Source of the DNA: Chloroflexi bacterium 54-19
GTDB taxonomy: Bacteria > Chloroflexota > Chloroflexia > Chloroheliales > Chloroheliaceae
Length of the DNA stretch: 64,000 nucleotides
Reading direction: 5' to 3'
NCBI GenBank assembly: GCA_001898225.1
Contig: MKTJ01000004.1
Coordinates: 1-64,000, forward strand
The position numbers and the translations under genes are program-made. Below are positions 45,982-55,004 of this stretch, piece by piece. Every line of letters starts with the position of its first letter. The stretch's first letter is position 1. Under the pieces are notes generated by a model that saw only the letters and a program-made list of their open reading frames with translations, was not told where the DNA came from and ran no database searches.

Positions 45982-47787
45982 TTAGACCCTGGCTTCCTGG
46001 GAGAGGCGGGCGACATTCCAGATAAGAATCCGGTTGTCGGTGGCGCAGACCATGTAGGCCATGTCCGGCGAGAAGGCCACGACCACTTTGCGCCCGGTCA
46101 GGCCAAGGTCGAGTTGGACCCGCAGGCGGGGAGACCGTATGGTCACGCCTTCGGGCGGCATATCCCAAACCCGTAAAATCCCGGCTTCGTCGACCCCGGC
46201 CAGTTGGCGGTTGTCCGAACTGTAGGCCAGGCCCCGGATAGGGACATTCCCGGCGGGTAAATCAAGATAACGGTCCTCGCGCAAGTCCCAGATACGGACA
46301 ACCGGCACCAACTCGTCCGGTTGGTCGCCCGCCCTGGAATACTCGCCGTTGCCGTTAACACCGGGGGTGCCGCTCCCGTTGCGGCCTTTACGGTTACTCA
46401 GCGAATAATGGATGGCATCGGAGGCTACCTGCATTCCGAGGGCCATTTCGAAACCGCTGTTATTAAAGACGAACGCGCCCAGTTGTTCACGCCTGGGGTC
46501 GAGCGTTTTGAACCAGCGCCAACCGGTATAGACGTTTTGCAAAAGGATGCCGCTCCCGCCGAGAGTCGCCACGCGGGTGCCGTCCGGGCTAAAGACCAGA
46601 CCCCAGACCCGGTTTTCTTCCCCGGCTGCCGGGGTGACCGGGTAGGCCCTTAACGGTTGGACCTGGTCGGTTTCGAGGTTCCAGAGGCGCGTTTTACCGT
46701 CAGGGGTAGCCCAGGCCAGCCGGGAGCCTTCGGGGTTGAAAGCCAGTGGGTTAAAGCCGTTCCAGCCTTTGAGCGGGAAATCTTCCTCCAGTTTTAATTG
46801 CTGGACCCCGTTGGTATTCCAATTTCCGACGCTGATTTCACGCGGTAAGACCCAGGCGAACTTGTTGCCACCGCCCGGAACCAGGAAGCGGTAGTTTTGC
46901 AGCGTGGGGGGCGTGCGGTAGTGGGAGGTCAAAAAGGTCTGGGACTCGCCCAGGGCGGCGGTCTGGACCCGCCCGTTGCGCCATTCCCAGAATTTCAATT
47001 CAGGGGGGAACATGGTGCCTTTGCGCCCATTTGATTGGAAATGGACTGTTCCACCGTCACTGACCGCGAAAATGGTCCCGCCGTTGGCGGTAAAGCCGAG
47101 GGTATTGATGTGAAAACCACCGTGGGCGACCAGGGTTTTCTCAAGTCCCTGGCGGCGGTTCGACCCGGCTTCTTTTTCCTCGACTTGCATGCTCTGGGAG
47201 TCATTTTCGAGTAGGAGGGGTCCGTGTAAATATTCATCGGCGCGGAGTGGGACAAGGTTGCGCCCGGTCATTTTTAGCAGCAAACCTTTTAACCCCTCTT
47301 TGGCCGGTTGGCCGTCCGTCTCGTAAAGCCAGGGCCAGTTCATGAAAGGACCGGCAATCCTGAAGGCCGCCCGTAGCTGGACGAATGCCAGGGCGAAAAT
47401 ACCCAGGCAAGCGGCTACGCCCCAGGCAAAGACCAGGTTTGAAATGTCGTCGGCAATGAGATGGATAACACAAAAGGTGACGGTGAAGAGGCTAAAGAGA
47501 AAGCCGCAAACCAGGACCAGGCCCAGGACCAGGCTGGCGCCCGTTTCGGTCCAGCCGGGCGCGTTCGGCCACAGTCGGCGGAATACGCTGAGAGAGTAGC
47601 GCAGACCGTAGACGCTCAGACAAATTAAAAAGAAACTGATTACGAACCCGGCCAGGTTAAAGTCGGTGGTCGCAAAAAGATTTTGTTGGTAGCCATGATA
47701 GCCAAAATAGCCCCACAACCCGGCACCGATTAACCAGAGGAGGGCCAAAAAGAATTCTTCAAGGCGTGGGCGGAGACTTGAATGCAT
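45982..47787 (-). CDS. Membrane-anchored WD40-repeat protein
   Basis: This 601-residue protein has four N-terminal membrane helices (about residues 10-30, 40-60, 82-105, 112-135) and then a beta-propeller. WD40-like blades include RVATLGGSGILLQN, VVRIWDLREDRYLDLPAG and GILRVWDMPPEG, with the usual W-D endings and a final RILIWNVARL. Propellers mediate protein contacts, so this may assemble a complex at the membrane. ATG 47787 has an AGG/AAGG site upstream; a start at 47811 is possible. It lies 59 bp downstream of the rel gene on the same strand. Confidence 0.8.
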   Translation of the reverse strand: MHSSLRPRLEEFFLALLWLIGAGLWGYFGYHGYQQNLFATTDFNLAGFVISFFLICLSVYGLRYSLSVFRRLWPNAPGWTETGASLVLGLVLVCGFLFSLFTVTFCVIHLIADDISNLVFAWGVAACLGIFALAFVQLRAAFRIAGPFMNWPWLYETDGQPAKEGLKGLLLKMTGRNLVPLRADEYLHGPLLLENDSQSMQVEEKEAGSNRRQGLEKTLVAHGGFHINTLGFTANGGTIFAVSDGGTVHFQSNGRKGTMFPPELKFWEWRNGRVQTAALGESQTFLTSHYRTPPTLQNYRFLVPGGGNKFAWVLPREISVGNWNTNGVQQLKLEEDFPLKGWNGFNPLAFNPEGSRLAWATPDGKTRLWNLETDQVQPLRAYPVTPAAGEENRVWGLVFSPDGTRVATLGGSGILLQNVYTGWRWFKTLDPRREQLGAFVFNNSGFEMALGMQVASDAIHYSLSNRKGRNGSGTPGVNGNGEYSRAGDQPDELVPVVRIWDLREDRYLDLPAGNVPIRGLAYSSDNRQLAGVDEAGILRVWDMPPEGVTIRSPRLRVQLDLGLTGRKVVVAFSPDMAYMVCATDNRILIWNVARLSQEARV

Positions 47788-47846
47788 AACAACCTGCCTT
47801 GTTTGATCCAATTCAACAACCGACTAACTGATTGATTATTTAATTC

Positions 47847-50261
47847 TTATTTTTTATCACTACTGCCCCGGCCTGCCGGGGTAGGCGTTTCACGTCGCAC
47901 GTCGAGCACATCGCGGACAGTGTGTAATTTATTCAGGATGCGAGCCAACTGTTCCAGGCCGGTTACTTCGACTGTAAACAATATCAGGATAATCCCACGG
48001 CCACTGGCCGGTAAGGTCCGCATGTCACCGATATTTATTTTCTCATCTGCGACCATAACTGTAATATCCCTCAAAAGTCCTACTCTATCGAGGGCTTCCA
48101 TACGGACCGGTACCCGGTAGAACTGCTGGCTGTCTTCTCCCCACTCCACGCGAATCAGGCGGCCTTTGTTTTCTTCGGGTAAATTGAGGATGTTGGGGCA
48201 GTTTGCCCGGTGGACCGAAATTCCCTTGGTCTTGGTGACATAGCCAATTACTTCGTCGCCTTTCATCGGGTGGCAACAACTGGCGATGGTCGTCATCATG
48301 CCGCTCATGCCGCCTACGGTCACGCCGCCGGGAGCCATAATAGGCCGGTCGGTGGCTGCCGGGCTGATACTGGCGCTGCTGGGCTGGGCAAATTCGGGCA
48401 GGGCCTGTTCTTCGGCGTGGCGGGTAGCTTCAATCAAGCGGCCCGTAACCTGCCCCATGCCGACCCCACCATAGCCGATAGCGGCGAGGAAGTCTTCCAA
48501 TTTTTCGTATTTTGAAAAATACGAGGCGACTGTTTCGTACTTGATATTTTCCAGGCCCAGCCGCTTAAGTTCGGCTTCCAGCAGTTGCCGCCCGTGTGAA
48601 ATATTCTCGTCGCGTTCTTCGCGGCGGAACCACTGGCGGACCTTTTCCCTGGCCCCGGCGGTCTTGATATAGCCCAGGTTCTGGTTGAGCCAGTCCCGGC
48701 TCGGCCCTTTGCGGTTTTTAGCCTGGATAATCTTGACTACTTCACCGTTTTGAAGCTGGTAGTTCAGGGGCACCAGGCGGTCGTTCACCCGCGCCCCGCC
48801 GCATTGGTGGCCGATTTCGGTGTGAATGCGGTAGGCGAAGTCGAGCGGGGTCGCGCCGGAAGGCAGGTCAATAATATCGCCCTTGGGGGTAAAGACGTAA
48901 ACCTGGTCCTGGAAGACATCGGTCTTGAGGGAGTCTACAAATTCCTGGGCGTCATAGTCATAGTTCTCGTCTTTCCAGTCGAGCAGGCGGCGCAACCAGG
49001 CGATTTTGGTTTCGAACTCAACGTCCCGTTTGCCGCCCTCTTTATAGCGCCAGTGGGCGGCAATACCGAACTCGGCCACCTGGTGCATCTCTTTGGTCCG
49101 AATCTGGATTTCGAGCGGGCGACCATCCAGCCCGATAACGGCGGTATGGAGCGACTGGTACATGCTCTCTTTGGGGTTGGCGATATAGTCGTCGAACTCG
49201 CCCGGCACCGGTCGCCACAGGGTGTGAATTATACCAAGGGCCCCGTAGCAGTCGCGCACATCCTCGACAATAATCCGTACGCCGAGGGCGTCGTAAATCT
49301 GGCTGAGCGGCACGTTTTTGCGCTCCATCTTTTTAAAAATGGAGTATACGTGTTTGGGCCGCCCGCTAACGTCCAGGACATTGATACCCGCTTCCGGCAG
49401 GGCTTTGCGAATAACCCCCTGGATTCTTTTAAGATATTTCTCCCGGCTCTCGCGTTTTTCGTCCAGTTCCTTGATTAGTTCGTTATAGCGGTCGGGATAG
49501 AGGTACATGAAGCAGAGGTCTTCCAACTGCCACTTGATATTCCAGATACCGAGGCGGTTAGCCAGGGGCGCGAAGATTTCGAGGGTTTCGGTGGCGATTT
49601 TAACCTGCTTGGCCGGGGACTTGTACATCAAAGTCTTCATGTTGTGCAGCCGGTCGGCCAGTTTGATAAGGACTACCCGCACATCGTCCACCATTGCCAG
49701 GAACATTTTACGCAGATTTTCGGCTTGCTCCTGTTTTTCCTGCATGGCTCGGCTGTTCTGGTCGTCCGAGGGCTGCCACTTGATTTTGCTCAGCTTGGTA
49801 ACACCGTCTACCAGGCGGGCGACTTTCTCGCCAAATTCTTTATGGATTTCGTCTAGGGTGACTTCGGTATCTTCCGGCACATCGTGGAGCAGGGCCGCGA
49901 TAACGGCGTCCCGGTCGAGTTGCATCTGGGCGCAGGTGGTAGCGGCGGCGATAGGGTGGATTACATAGGGTTCGCCGCTGGCCCGTTTCTGGTGGGCGTG
50001 GGCCTGGATAGCGAACTGGACGCCCCGCTCGATGACAGGCCAATCCGCCGGAGGCAAATATTTTTTGACCTCGGACATCAGGGCGCTGCTATCTATATCG
50101 GTCTGGCTCTGGGCTGGCTTGGCGGTTGCGGGTGCCGGTGATTTAGGCACGGCAACAGCAGGCGGAGTAGCTACCGCGGGCGGGGCGGTTAATACTACTT
50201 CCGTAGTTTCAGGATTCGAAAGCGTTTCGGTTTCGTTTAATTTTGCTGACCTGGCGGACAT
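47847..50261 (-). CDS. rel: Bifunctional (p)ppGpp synthetase/hydrolase Rel
   Basis: This protein has about 804 residues, slightly longer than usual because of an N-terminal Pro/Ala-rich extension (residues 1-55). The HD hydrolase domain has VIAALLHDVPEDTEVTLDEI (HDVPEDT). The synthetase domain has DALGVRIIVEDVRDCYGALG, FDDYIANPKESMYQSLHT and LEIQIRTKEMHQVAEFGIAA. TGS (DIIDLPSGATPLDFAYRIHT) and C-terminal ACT domains follow. It makes and breaks (p)ppGpp in the stringent response, on the ribosome. ATG 50261 was chosen; a GTG at 50300 would add 13 residues. Confidence 0.93.
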   Translation of the reverse strand: MSARSAKLNETETLSNPETTEVVLTAPPAVATPPAVAVPKSPAPATAKPAQSQTDIDSSALMSEVKKYLPPADWPVIERGVQFAIQAHAHQKRASGEPYVIHPIAAATTCAQMQLDRDAVIAALLHDVPEDTEVTLDEIHKEFGEKVARLVDGVTKLSKIKWQPSDDQNSRAMQEKQEQAENLRKMFLAMVDDVRVVLIKLADRLHNMKTLMYKSPAKQVKIATETLEIFAPLANRLGIWNIKWQLEDLCFMYLYPDRYNELIKELDEKRESREKYLKRIQGVIRKALPEAGINVLDVSGRPKHVYSIFKKMERKNVPLSQIYDALGVRIIVEDVRDCYGALGIIHTLWRPVPGEFDDYIANPKESMYQSLHTAVIGLDGRPLEIQIRTKEMHQVAEFGIAAHWRYKEGGKRDVEFETKIAWLRRLLDWKDENYDYDAQEFVDSLKTDVFQDQVYVFTPKGDIIDLPSGATPLDFAYRIHTEIGHQCGGARVNDRLVPLNYQLQNGEVVKIIQAKNRKGPSRDWLNQNLGYIKTAGAREKVRQWFRREERDENISHGRQLLEAELKRLGLENIKYETVASYFSKYEKLEDFLAAIGYGGVGMGQVTGRLIEATRHAEEQALPEFAQPSSASISPAATDRPIMAPGGVTVGGMSGMMTTIASCCHPMKGDEVIGYVTKTKGISVHRANCPNILNLPEENKGRLIRVEWGEDSQQFYRVPVRMEALDRVGLLRDITVMVADEKINIGDMRTLPASGRGIILILFTVEVTGLEQLARILNKLHTVRDVLDVRRETPTPAGRGSSDKK

Positions 50262-50686
50262 ACCCGGTTTCTCCCCCTCTCCGGGTGCAACCAACCGCAC
50301 CTGGATAGCTATAAAGTAACTCCCTGGTTAAAAGGAGCTACCGGACCCTGGCCGCCCTTGCCCAAAGCCCGTCCTTCTCATCCTCTTCTCAGTTTCTAAC
50401 CTGCCGGTTAGAGATACAAAAAACGGGCCGTATTTACTCCCTGACGCCCCGCTTTATTGCCTTTATTCTCTCGATATTTTTATATTTATTGGTTTGCCTT
50501 TGTTAAGGTTTATCTTCCGAACCCGCCTGCATATACCGGGTTAAGAGTGAGAGAAGGCCAGGGACCACGCCCGTTTCTAAAATATTTATGCTAATTTTAG
50601 TTTATTTCGAGGCCAATGTCAATGAAAGGTTGCATTACAACTTTGTTAGACAAATCCTCAACAGCCTTCTCTCAGCCTGCCGCGCC
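50262..50686 (-). promoter_or_regulatory. Long leader and upstream region of rel
   Basis: This 425-bp interval carries the rel promoter and a leader of roughly 325 bases. A perfect hairpin (50395-50412) lies mid-leader. I see no known riboswitch motif and no short leader peptide with stop-like features that I can defend. Confidence 0.45.
50594..50622 (-). promoter_or_regulatory. Promoter of rel
   Basis: On the minus strand TTGACA (50617-50622), a 17-bp spacer and TAAAAT (50594-50599) form a near-consensus sigma70-type promoter between the dehydrogenase and rel genes. Confidence 0.62.
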
Positions 50687-51781
50687 CTATTCAGCCCCGA
50701 TTTGCAACACGGTCTTGATGTTGTTGCGGTCCCGCCCAAAGGCGGTCTGGAAATCTTCTATCGGCAGGCGGCGGGTAATCATGGACGAAAGCGCGCCGGG
50801 CCATTTCTTTTCCAGGCTGCCCCAGCTTTCCACGCCCATTTCGAAGTAGCGCCGGTTGGCGTTGACCGAACCAAAGACCACCTGGTTGCCCATCACAAGC
50901 TGGTGGTTGAGGCGGTTGGCGTCAATTGCCAGCGAATTATGGCCGCCCTCGACCCCGGTTATCGACATCACGCCATTTGGGCCGAGCGCGGCCATGCCCT
51001 GAAAGACAATCTCGCTGCTGCCGCTGGCCTCGATGATGATGTCGATGTTGCCGAGCATTTTGTCGAGATGTTCAACTTCGACTTCCTGGCTCGAAAGATA
51101 GGTCGCTCCGACCCGCTCGGTCAGGACCGCTTTCGGGTTGGTCGGACCGCCCAGGCTGTGCGCTATGGTAAAGGTTTCCAGGCCCCGGTCGCGCAAGAGG
51201 AAGGTCGCCAGGAGGCCAATCGGCCCGGCTCCCAGCACGACCGCTCGTTTTGGCTCGAAATCGAGCCGCTCCTGGATTTTGTAGGACTGGTAAATGGCCT
51301 TCTCGACGACGGCGGTCGGTTCGAGCAGCACGCCCCAGGGCCGGTAGCTGGCCGGGACTTTGATAGCAAAGTCGGGGTATTCGCTGTAAAACTCGGTCAT
51401 AAACCCATGCTGGTCCTTGATGCCGCGTTCGGTGTAGTTCCCGGTCAGGCACATATCGCTGTGGCCGCTATCGCAGTTCGGGTCGTGGTCGTGGCAGGGC
51501 CGCCGGACCGTACAGACGACATAGTCACCTGGCTGCCAGCCGCTATTTTCGAGACCGGGGCTGACTGCCTCGACCCGTCCAAAAGATTCGTGACCCAGCA
51601 CCAGGAAATCTGCCCCGCTGGGAGCTGTACCGAAATCCCCATTGATAATTTCCAGGTCGGTGCCGCAAATGCCGGTTTCCAGCACCCGGATGAGCAATTG
51701 GCCGGGCACGACTTCCGGTTTTTCGATTTCCTGCATAAAGACGCTATTTTTTTGCCCCGGTCTGATGGCGACTGCTTTCAT
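50687..51781 (-). CDS. Zinc-dependent glucose 1-dehydrogenase-like oxidoreductase (MDR family)
   Basis: This 364-residue enzyme has MKAVAIRPGQKN, the catalytic-zinc Cys in GICGTDLEIINGDFG and FLVLGHESFGRVE (His-Glu). VVCTVRRPCHDHDPN, CDSGHSDMC and GNYTERGIKDQHGFM follow: the structural-zinc lobe and GIKDQHGF pattern of archaeal/bacterial glucose dehydrogenases. The Rossmann motif is VLGAGPIGLLATFLL. It would oxidise glucose (or a related aldose) to the lactone using NAD(P). ATG 51781 has AAAGGA 13 bases upstream. It is probably a separate transcription unit from rel, since rel has its own promoter. Confidence 0.88.
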   Translation of the reverse strand: MKAVAIRPGQKNSVFMQEIEKPEVVPGQLLIRVLETGICGTDLEIINGDFGTAPSGADFLVLGHESFGRVEAVSPGLENSGWQPGDYVVCTVRRPCHDHDPNCDSGHSDMCLTGNYTERGIKDQHGFMTEFYSEYPDFAIKVPASYRPWGVLLEPTAVVEKAIYQSYKIQERLDFEPKRAVVLGAGPIGLLATFLLRDRGLETFTIAHSLGGPTNPKAVLTERVGATYLSSQEVEVEHLDKMLGNIDIIIEASGSSEIVFQGMAALGPNGVMSITGVEGGHNSLAIDANRLNHQLVMGNQVVFGSVNANRRYFEMGVESWGSLEKKWPGALSSMITRRLPIEDFQTAFGRDRNNIKTVLQIGAE

Positions 51782-52064
51782 GGCAGTAACAAATTCCTTT
51801 CTCTGGTCTTCACATCCCTGTTTTTATATTTACAAAAGACTCTCTTTGTCTGTGGGGAGCAAGCTTGTTAAGTTTAGCATACTCGTCTGGTTTTGCCTTG
51901 CGGTTCTCTTTTTGGGGCTACTCGCCCTTTTATAATTTGGTTGGAACAAATTTTTGTGCGATTGCGTATAATTTGAAACGGGCAAGGCGAAAAACTATTT
52001 CACCTGCTAATTTCAGTAATACCGGCAACCACGCGGTTTTTTGATTTATTTGGAATTGGATTAA

Positions 52065-52949
52065 ATGAGGCTCGATACCGGCGCTTGGTCGAATAGAGAA
52101 GAAGGTGGGACCCGGTGGCGGTGTCCGTCCTGTGGAGCGGCCCTGCCGAACGAGGCTTTTTTGGCGGGACAGCGCCTGGCCCGGTGCCGTAATTGTAGCA
52201 AGATGGTCCGCCGCGAAACGACCCAGGGCTGGCCGGTATCGAACGCTGCCCCCGAAACCCGTTTGACCCAGCCGGAACTTTATAACGATAACGGCCCCGA
52301 CCGCCTGGTAGTTTTTCCCTCCTACGCCTACCCTATCATTCCCTGCCCTTATTGCGAACACCTCAACCAGGACGGCCTGGCCCAGCGCCCGGACGGACAG
52401 CAGTTCTGCGCCAACTGCGGGGCCGACCTTAAAAAGCTGTGTCTGAGTTGCGGGGAGCCGATGTATGTTCTCGACCATTTCTGCACGCGCTGCCGGAGCG
52501 ACCAGGAGCGGGCCAAATACGAAATCGAGGGGGTCTACTGGCAGCGTTTTAACGAGGGGAAACGCCTGGCCGGGTTGCACCGCTGGCCGGACGCCGAGCG
52601 CGAGTTAGGTCTGTTCTTCAACCCGTTGCCCGGCCTCGACCGCAACGAGGTGAGATTGGCCCACCAGGTCTACGTCAGCAGTATCGCCCCTAACGACCAC
52701 GGCGAGGGTTTGCGTCTTTACAACGAGGCAGTGGCGAGCGTCAGGATTATCGAAGGTAACAGGCGCCGGAAAGAGCAGCGCCGCAAATATTATAAGTGGG
52801 TCGCAGCGGCGGTGGTTATTCTATTGCTGGGGATTTTCTCGGCGGTGACGCTCGGCTCGTGGTGGGCTATCTTCGTGATTGTGCCGGTCGCCTCGTTTAT
52901 CATCCTGCTTATCGGCTGGATAATTCTGGCTCATCTCGGCCTTAGTTAG
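52065..52949 (+). CDS. Membrane protein with multiple zinc ribbons
   Basis: This 294-residue protein is unassigned. Residues 20-50 show a zinc ribbon (RWRCPSCGAALPN and CRNCSKM). Residues 90-150 show two more in tandem (CPYCEHLNQDG with FCANCGADLKKLCLSCGEPM, and FCTRC). A helical part (about 155-235) follows and the C-terminus has two membrane helices (WVAAAVVILLLGIFSAVTLG and WWAIFVIVPVASFIILLIG). Double zinc-ribbon proteins often bind nucleic acid or proteins. It looks like a partner of the TPR/zinc-ribbon gene at 6887 in design. The start at 52065 is ATG (MRLDTG) without a clear ribosome site. Confidence 0.7.
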   Translation: MRLDTGAWSNREEGGTRWRCPSCGAALPNEAFLAGQRLARCRNCSKMVRRETTQGWPVSNAAPETRLTQPELYNDNGPDRLVVFPSYAYPIIPCPYCEHLNQDGLAQRPDGQQFCANCGADLKKLCLSCGEPMYVLDHFCTRCRSDQERAKYEIEGVYWQRFNEGKRLAGLHRWPDAERELGLFFNPLPGLDRNEVRLAHQVYVSSIAPNDHGEGLRLYNEAVASVRIIEGNRRRKEQRRKYYKWVAAAVVILLLGIFSAVTLGSWWAIFVIVPVASFIILLIGWIILAHLGLS

Positions 52950-53025
52950 CTATTAAATCTCTATAATCCTTTCGGTCAAGAATTTTCCTTTATCATGTCT
53001 TATGGGTGTGAGTGCAATCAATATT

Positions 53026-53074
53026 TGTCATTCCGAGCGTAGCGAGGAATCTCCGCGCCGTTGGCGAATATCAC
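53026..53074. repeat. Left inverted copy of GTCATTCCG-family repeat flanking the Imm-like gene
   Basis: A 46-bp core (53029-53074) is an inverted counterpart of 53800-53845 (38 of 46 positions agree). It ends 21 bp before the gene start. It contains the palindrome TTCCGAGCGTAGCGAGGAA. Confidence 0.8.
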
Positions 53075-53095
53075 AATCGAAAATTATAAAGAGCC

Positions 53096-53803
53096 ATGAA
53101 ATTACTTTTAGAAACGCAGCAGCTTTGCGAACAATACCTTAAAAAAGTCCGGCAAGACCCCGAACATCAATTGAGTTTCATAGAAAAAGACGCTATTTAC
53201 ATATCTTTTCAGCCTGCCAGTTTTGATTTTCCTGAACGTAACAAAAAAGATAATTCTCAAACTTTTGACCAAAACCTGGAAAACAATTTCCAAAAGATGA
53301 ATCTGGGTGACCATACTTTAAGTTGGTTAGGAATTTTAACTGTATCAAATGTTCTGTCCAGGTGGGAAACAACGGTAAAACGAAAAGGCAAGTGGCAAAA
53401 GCAATATATTAAAGAGATAAAATATTTGTTACAGGATACCGGGGATTTATTGTTAGGAAAGCTCGTTTTTCAGGAAGCCAAAGAACGGTTATCAGAACTA
53501 TATTGGTATTTCTCGCATAATCTTGTAAAAGCTGATCTTGGGTATATGAATGATGCGGCCATTTATATGTTTTCGGTGGCTATTTATGGCGGGAATAAGT
53601 ATGAGGTTGCCGACGATGCGGTAACAGCCTACACCATTATTGACCGAAATAAACCGGGTGCAACGGAGTTACTTGCGCCTCCACTTCCCTTTGAATACGA
53701 CCTTAATAAACGTTTGGAATTTTGGGAATGGTGGCTGACCGAAGCGATACCCCAGGCGTGGGAGTTAGCTAACCGGACATATACTAAGCGCGAACGACCG
53801 TGA
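53096..53803 (+). CDS. Putative Imm5-like immunity protein, AT-rich, flanked by inverted repeats
   Basis: This 235-residue soluble protein is poorly assigned. The C-terminal part, KRLEFWEWWLTEAIPQAW then ELANRTYTKRERP, resembles the F-W-x-W-(Y/W)-L-x-E-A-(I/V)-P ending that I associate with Imm5-type immunity proteins. The N-terminus (residues 1-60) is helical and acidic. Its base composition is visibly more AT-rich than its neighbours, and A/T-ending codons prevail, which suggests transfer. No toxin gene is adjacent. The stop codon TGA lies inside the right inverted repeat. ATG 53096 has only a weak AAAGAG site. Confidence 0.55.
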   Translation: MKLLLETQQLCEQYLKKVRQDPEHQLSFIEKDAIYISFQPASFDFPERNKKDNSQTFDQNLENNFQKMNLGDHTLSWLGILTVSNVLSRWETTVKRKGKWQKQYIKEIKYLLQDTGDLLLGKLVFQEAKERLSELYWYFSHNLVKADLGYMNDAAIYMFSVAIYGGNKYEVADDAVTAYTIIDRNKPGATELLAPPLPFEYDLNKRLEFWEWWLTEAIPQAWELANRTYTKRERP

Positions 53804-53845
53804 TATTGTCCAACGGACCGGAGATCCTTCGCTACGCTCAGGATG
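53800..53845. repeat. Right inverted copy of GTCATTCCG-family repeat flanking the Imm-like gene
   Basis: The complement begins CATCCTGAGCGTAGCGAAGG and reads on through TCTCCGGTCCGTTGGACAAT. The first half matches the left copy with few changes, and the second half matches the copy at 29747. It overlaps the gene stop codon by four bases. Confidence 0.8.
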
Positions 53846-53913
53846 TACTGTCTCCTAGTTTATCTGTATTGGGTACAGGTCTGGCAGAGGGGGAAAAATA
53901 TAAAAACAAAAAA

Positions 53914-53941
53914 GAGCTTTGCTAAACCTCTGCAAAAGCTC
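53914..53941. terminator. Bidirectional terminator after acpP
   Basis: GAGCTTTGC (53914-53922) pairs with GCAAAAGCTC (53932-53941), one bulged A, flanked by A/T-runs on both sides. It ends the fab operon on the minus strand. Confidence 0.85.
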
Positions 53942-53963
53942 CTTTTTTATTTTCCAAGAAAAT

Positions 53964-54212
53964 TTAGTTCTTCTGCTCCTGGATGTACTCGACCGCGTCG
54001 CTGACGTTCACAATCTTCTCAGCAACTTCGTCGGGAACCTGGATACCGAATTTTTCTTCAATTTCCATAATCAATTCGACCAGGTCCAACGAGTCGGCAT
54101 TGAGGTCCTCGACAAAGGAGGCTTCCATGGTTACCTCCTCGGGATCAACCGCGAGTTGCTCAACAATGATTTCCTTCAAATCGTTGAAAATGGACTCATT
54201 TGCTGCTGCCAT
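53964..54212 (-). CDS. acpP: Acyl carrier protein
   Basis: This 82-residue acidic protein carries growing acyl chains on phosphopantetheine attached to Ser41 in [15 protein letters not shown] 54212 follows a near-perfect AAGGAGGTGA five bases upstream, suggesting high expression. It is the last gene of the minus-strand fab cluster, 213 bp after nusB. The length and the closing YIQEQK are typical. Confidence 0.96.
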   Translation of the reverse strand: MAAANESIFNDLKEIIVEQLAVDPEEVTMEASFVEDLNADSLDLVELIMEIEEKFGIQVPDEVAEKIVNVSDAVEYIQEQKN

Positions 54213-54425
54213 TCAATTCACCTCCTTCCTCGCCTAAGGCGGAAAGATTTTTGTGGGGTTTCGGGTAGAAACCTGTTTAAGCTACAACCTCGCTGGCACA
54301 TAGACCTCAAGTGTGCCGGGACATGATGCCGAGCAGAACCGCACCTATCCAGGGTTAGCGTCCAAATGCTCACCTTATTTTACATAAGTTTGAGCGAATA
54401 ATCGAGTGAAGAATTCGATTAGTTT

Positions 54426-55004
54426 CTATAAATCCTGGGCCGGGCCGGGTGCCGGTGTTGCCTTGGCTTGCTGGGCGACTATCGCACCCAGGACACCGTT
54501 GACAAAACGGCTGCTGCTGTCGCTACCGAAACTTTTAGCCAGCTCGATAGCCTCGTTTATGGCCGCCTTGGTAGGCACGTCATTATTAAATAGAATCTCG
54601 AAAATTGCAAGCCGCAGTATATTCTTGTCAACCTTCGCCATCTGGTCCACCGGCCAGCTAGAAGCAGCCCCGGAAATCAGGCTGTCTAATTTCTCCCGGT
54701 CGTTAATGACGCCCATCACCAGGTTGCGGGTGAAACGGGCCACATCGGCGGAGAGGCCAAAGGTTTCGATATAGCGGTTAGTGACCATCAACGGGTCGTG
54801 ATTAACCGAATCGGCTTCAAAGAGAGATAGTAGTGTTACTATACGAGCCTGGCGGCGCTGGAACCCCAATTTATTCTTGGGTGGTTCGGCGCTCTTGAGA
54901 AAATCTTCGATTTCGAACCATTCATCCCGTTCCCAGGCGGTCCCGGTCGAAAGGGGTTGAAGGTTATTGGATTCGTTACTGTTGTTACTTGTAGAATTAC
55001 TCAA
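54426..55004 (-). CDS. nusB: Transcription antitermination factor NusB
   Basis: This 192-residue RNA-binding helical protein acts in rRNA antitermination with NusE. The NusB core begins GFQRRQARIVTLLSLFEAD (RRQAR motif binding boxA) and ends VDKNILRLAIFEILFNNDVP with AINEAIELAKSFGSDSSSRF then VNGVLGAI, all family hallmarks. The first 45 residues are an Asn/Ser/Thr-rich and acidic extension. The start is TTG 55004, which overlaps the end of the Asp23-type gene by eight bases, so translation is coupled. Its place between accC/asp23 and acpP is common in fab clusters. Confidence 0.9.
   Translation of the reverse strand: MSNSTSNNSNESNNLQPLSTGTAWERDEWFEIEDFLKSAEPPKNKLGFQRRQARIVTLLSLFEADSVNHDPLMVTNRYIETFGLSADVARFTRNLVMGVINDREKLDSLISGAASSWPVDQMAKVDKNILRLAIFEILFNNDVPTKAAINEAIELAKSFGSDSSSRFVNGVLGAIVAQQAKATPAPGPAQDL

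Noticed and set aside
50588..51871. Plus-strand open frame of 427 codons opposite the dehydrogenase gene
   Set aside because: The dehydrogenase on the minus strand has zinc and Rossmann motifs in the right order; the plus frame has none.
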